DNA from: Flectonema sp. DT1601
Taxonomy: Eukaryota > Euglenozoa > Diplonemea > Diplonemida > Diplonemidae
NCBI GenBank assembly: GCA_964019425.1
Contig: OZ025845.1
Location: 372,001-436,000, forward strand
DNA length: 64,000 nucleotides
Direction: 5' to 3'
Below, piece after piece: positions 61,639-64,000 of this stretch (position 1 is the first letter of the stretch; every line of letters begins with the position of its first letter). Both the position numbers and the translations under genes were made by a program. Below the pieces are notes generated by a model. The model did not search any database. It was not told the origin of the DNA and saw only the letters and a program-made list of their open reading frames with translations.

Positions 61639-63046
61639 GAGAGGATGCCAAAAGTAGGGTACCATTTTGTACCACGGGTAACTGCCGGCCTCTAAATCTT
61701 GGTCTGAGCACTTTTTTGGCCCACTCTGTATATTAGAAAACTCAATTCCGGGTCTGGGATACAACTTTACTTGTCACCAGTTCAAAAATTCTGCAATTTT
61801 TAGGGGAAATTGACTGTATTACTGTGTTATGCAGTACACACACAGGGGGCAGGTTTACTTCACATATCAGACCTCTGTAATTAGATGCATTGTTCTCCGT
61901 GGCTGTCGAACTCCATATCCTGGGCAAGCAGACCCATCCCCATCCGATGAATTTAGAAACTGCATGACAAAATTAATACGTAAGTTTTGGCACAAGCAGC
62001 GAAGCTAAGAGGACTGATGGACTGATATTGATCATTCGTGTGCATTCTGCACCTACACTAACTTACTAATAATGTTGTACACACTTATGTTTTTTAAGGG
62101 GTTACACTGCTACTTGAATCAGAGCTTTCGGGTTCAGAACGACGGTCTGGACAATTTCGGAGATCATGAGTAAGAGAGCTGCACTGGCTGCATTGGCGCT
62201 TCTTTCTAACAGGCTTCTCGGGGGCACTTTTCCGTTTGCAGGCTCGTTGTTGGATGGTGTGCTCCCTGTCTAACCTTTCAAAAAAGGCTTCTTTTCTTGC
62301 TCGTTTATTCTTCAGGGAATCGATATGCTGACTGTGCTCTATCTCTGCAAACTTGTTGTTGTCCGCGGTTGTGTCAAGGGGTGTAGATCCAATAGTGCTC
62401 TTCTCAGCTCTAGTAAGGGGAAGCTTATCTGATATTTTGGGCTTGTGGTTCAGTAGCAAAGTAGCCTTACCTCCGTCAAGTGCAAATTGCGGGTTTTCGT
62501 CAGAGAAAGCTGTGATATATATCTGACCTGAAGTATCCTTTCGGTAGGTGGGGATGCTGGTTACGGCTGGGATGCGGAGGTTCTGCACACTCACTTCTTG
62601 CTCTTCAAAGAAGAGGAATACAAGTGTTGTGTCGCTGAGCGTTCGGAGTACGCCTGCCACCTCGGTGAGGGTACGCACCGGTGCCCACTCTCGATGAGGT
62701 CTGGATGACATTTGATATGCTGCCGAAATGCCTGTCACAGTGGCTCTCGTTCTAGAGTATCCTTAATTGTCATTGTTATTTGTGAAGCTGTGATTCAAGC
62801 GAGTGACACTCTCCTACTACTACCTTACAAATTGGTCTCAACTGTGCACAAGCATCTTACAGTGTAATACAGTCAATTTCCCCTAAAAATTGCAGAATTT
62901 TTGAACTGGTGACAAGTAAAGTTGTATCCCAGACCCGGAATTGAGTTTTCTAATATACAGAGTGGGCCAAAAAAGTGCTCAGACCAAGATTTAGAGGCCA
63001 GCAGTTACCCGTGGTACAAAATAGGCCCTACTTTTGGCACGTCCTC
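61639..63046. mobile_element. 1.4-kb TIR element with a zinc-knuckle reading frame
   Basis: Inverted repeats of about 185 bp begin GAGGATGCCAAAAGTAGGG on the left and GAGGACGTGCCAAAAGTAGG on the complement at the right. They run through GTCTGGGATACAACTTTACT to AATTTCCCCTAAAAATTG with few mismatches. The insertion lies in (TA)n and copy 1 lacks it. An internal phrase ACAGAGTGGGCCAAAAAAGT recalls mariner-type termini. Because the site is TA repeats, the target duplication length cannot be read. Superfamily not assigned. Confidence 0.75.
62094..62738 (-). CDS. Zinc-knuckle protein of the 1.4-kb TIR element, unknown function
   Basis: The open frame begins with GTG at 62,738; the first ATG is at 62,711 (MSSRPHREW), giving 205 aa. 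Residues 60-130 show no known domain. A basic, coiled-coil-like stretch (NKRARKEAFFERLDREHTIQ) precedes a CCHC knuckle CSQCSSLTHDLRNCPDR and a Ser-rich acidic tail. The knuckle arrangement resembles the end of the MULE transposase at 42,791, but no catalytic core is present. It could be the C-terminal exon or relic of a transposase, or a DNA-binding accessory protein. It is the only substantial frame in the element. Confidence 0.5.
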   Translation of the reverse strand: MTGISAAYQMSSRPHREWAPVRTLTEVAGVLRTLSDTTLVFLFFEEQEVSVQNLRIPAVTSIPTYRKDTSGQIYITAFSDENPQFALDGGKATLLLNHKPKISDKLPLTRAEKSTIGSTPLDTTADNNKFAEIEHSQHIDSLKNKRARKEAFFERLDREHTIQQRACKRKSAPEKPVRKKRQCSQCSSLTHDLRNCPDRRSEPESSDSSSSVTP

Positions 63047-63108
63047 ATATATATATTTTTTTTTTTTTTTTTTCATGTTTGATTATTTCCTCTTCATTTT
63101 TTTTTTTC

Positions 63109-63142
<34 letters not shown>

Positions 63143-63332
63143 TCTGCCTCTCTCTTAATTCTGTTCGTTTCTTTGAAACGAAAATTCATTTGAATATTAT
63201 TCCTTGGTCAGCAACCATCATTGTCGCCCTTTGGGCCTGTTAAAAAAAATAAAAATAAAAAGAAAGTTTACATCGGGAATAGGGCAGGAGCCAAAAGCTC
63301 CCAGTCCGTTACTTCCCACTTTATCGAAATTC
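63047..63332 (-). repeat. M1 module, remainder
   Basis: Continues the M1 at 61,506 after the TIR element, ending CCCACTTTATCGAAAT. Confidence 0.85.
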
Positions 63333-63582
63333 TATTTTCCGTCCTGATCGAGACGCTAAACTGATTGTTTCCTTTTTTTAAATAATAAATAAAAAAAAAA
63401 AAAAAAAAAAGAGCATCTCCCTGCTATCCTCATATCCCCACAATAATATTATACCTTTTCATTTTCTCTTTCCTTTTCTGGTCTTTTTTTTTCTTTTTTT
63501 CCGTTTTCATACAACGTTTTTTATTTATATTTTTTTTTTTTTTTTTTTTTTTCATGTTTGATTATTTCCTCTTCATATTTTT

Positions 63583-63614
<32 letters not shown>

Positions 63615-64000
63615 CTCTGCCTCTCTCTTAATTCTGTTCGCTTCTTTGAAACGAAAATTCATTTGAATATTATTCCTTGGTCAGCAACCATCATTGTCGC
63701 CCTTTGGGCCTGTTAAAAAAAAAAAAAAAAAAAAAAAGAAAGTTTACATCGGGAATAGGGCAGGAGCCAAAAGCTCCCAGTCCGTTACTTCCCACTTTAT
63801 CGAAATTCATGCCACAGGCAGGCCCTGCATTCAGCAACTATCCAGCAGTGCTTGGATGTCCTGATCTTCTTCTAAAAAAAAGAAAGAAAAACAAAACTGT
63901 AGCTGGGATCACTCAGGATCAACAGACTACCAATGCTACCTGTTGTACTTGCTCACTATGGGGGGTGATGCCAAACACCCAGAAGTACTAAACTGCTTTC
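63333..64000 (-). repeat. Partial satellite unit, M1 module and M2b start, copy 2
   Basis: Matches 16,011-16,680: one partial unit, a full M1 (63,411-63,806) and the beginning of M2b at ATGCCACAGGCAGGCCC. The duplication still continues at the window end. Confidence 0.85.

Larger units (their letters stand above)
44362..64000 (+). repeat. Segmental duplication of 1-16,680
   Basis: Direct duplication with offset 44,361 at the start. The offset grows by one 32-bp unit, homopolymer changes, and two whole element insertions (57,490-58,992 and 61,639-63,046). Very few substitutions are visible across more than 16 kb. The copy begins before the window start and continues past its end. Confidence 0.9.

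Overview
The window is an AT-rich eukaryotic repeat region, probably heterochromatin-like. Long poly-A/poly-T runs, tRNA-derived elements, Mutator-like (MULE) and pogo-like DNA transposons, a tyrosine-recombinase retrotransposon, an RLE-type LINE fragment and pieces of nuclear 28S rRNA all indicate a eukaryote. I cannot name the species. No intact host gene is certain. The best candidate for non-transposon coding sequence is a pair of coiled-coil reading frames at 30.8-32.2 kb, possibly exons.

Layout. (1) 1-6.76 kb: a DIRS/VIPER-like retrotransposon with Gag, tyrosine recombinase and RT-RNase H frames, flanked by direct repeats and tracts of a 32-bp tandem repeat. (2) 7.26-9.85 kb: a MULE body with terminal inverted repeats, the N-terminal half of a MULE transposase, a SINE and tRNA-like sequences. 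(3) 9.85-42.17 kb: a patchwork of one satellite family in both orientations, broken up by a few recurring modules. I call these M1 (about 380-bp structured end module), M2 (LINE-tail/SINE-like module), M3 (GGTATCTC module) and M4 (array end module). Inserted into the patchwork are a pogo-like transposon, a MULE carrying antisense 28S rRNA, a LINE 3' fragment, a MITE, and an AAACCCGC octamer tract. (4) 42.17-54.25 kb: a complete outer MULE whose transposase is split into two halves about 9.5 kb apart by nested insertions, including a second copy of the retrotransposon. (5) 54.25-64 kb: the satellite patchwork again.

Positions 1-16,680 and 44,362-64,000 are two copies of the same segment and are almost identical. 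Only copy 2 carries a MULE with sense 28S rRNA (57,490-58,992) and a 1.4-kb TIR element with a zinc-knuckle reading frame (61,639-63,046). The corresponding sites in copy 1 are empty, so these elements moved after the duplication.

Three points deserve attention. Two independent MULEs with perfect 9-bp target duplications carry different, neighbouring parts of 28S rRNA. tRNA-like B-box sequences lie just inside the ends of three MULEs. A terminal hairpin is shared, with compensatory base changes, between the satellite-associated M1 module and the tail of an RLE-type LINE. The satellite unit itself holds three conserved inverted repeats, the last directly followed by a T-run. All homology calls come from reading motifs by eye; no database search was possible.
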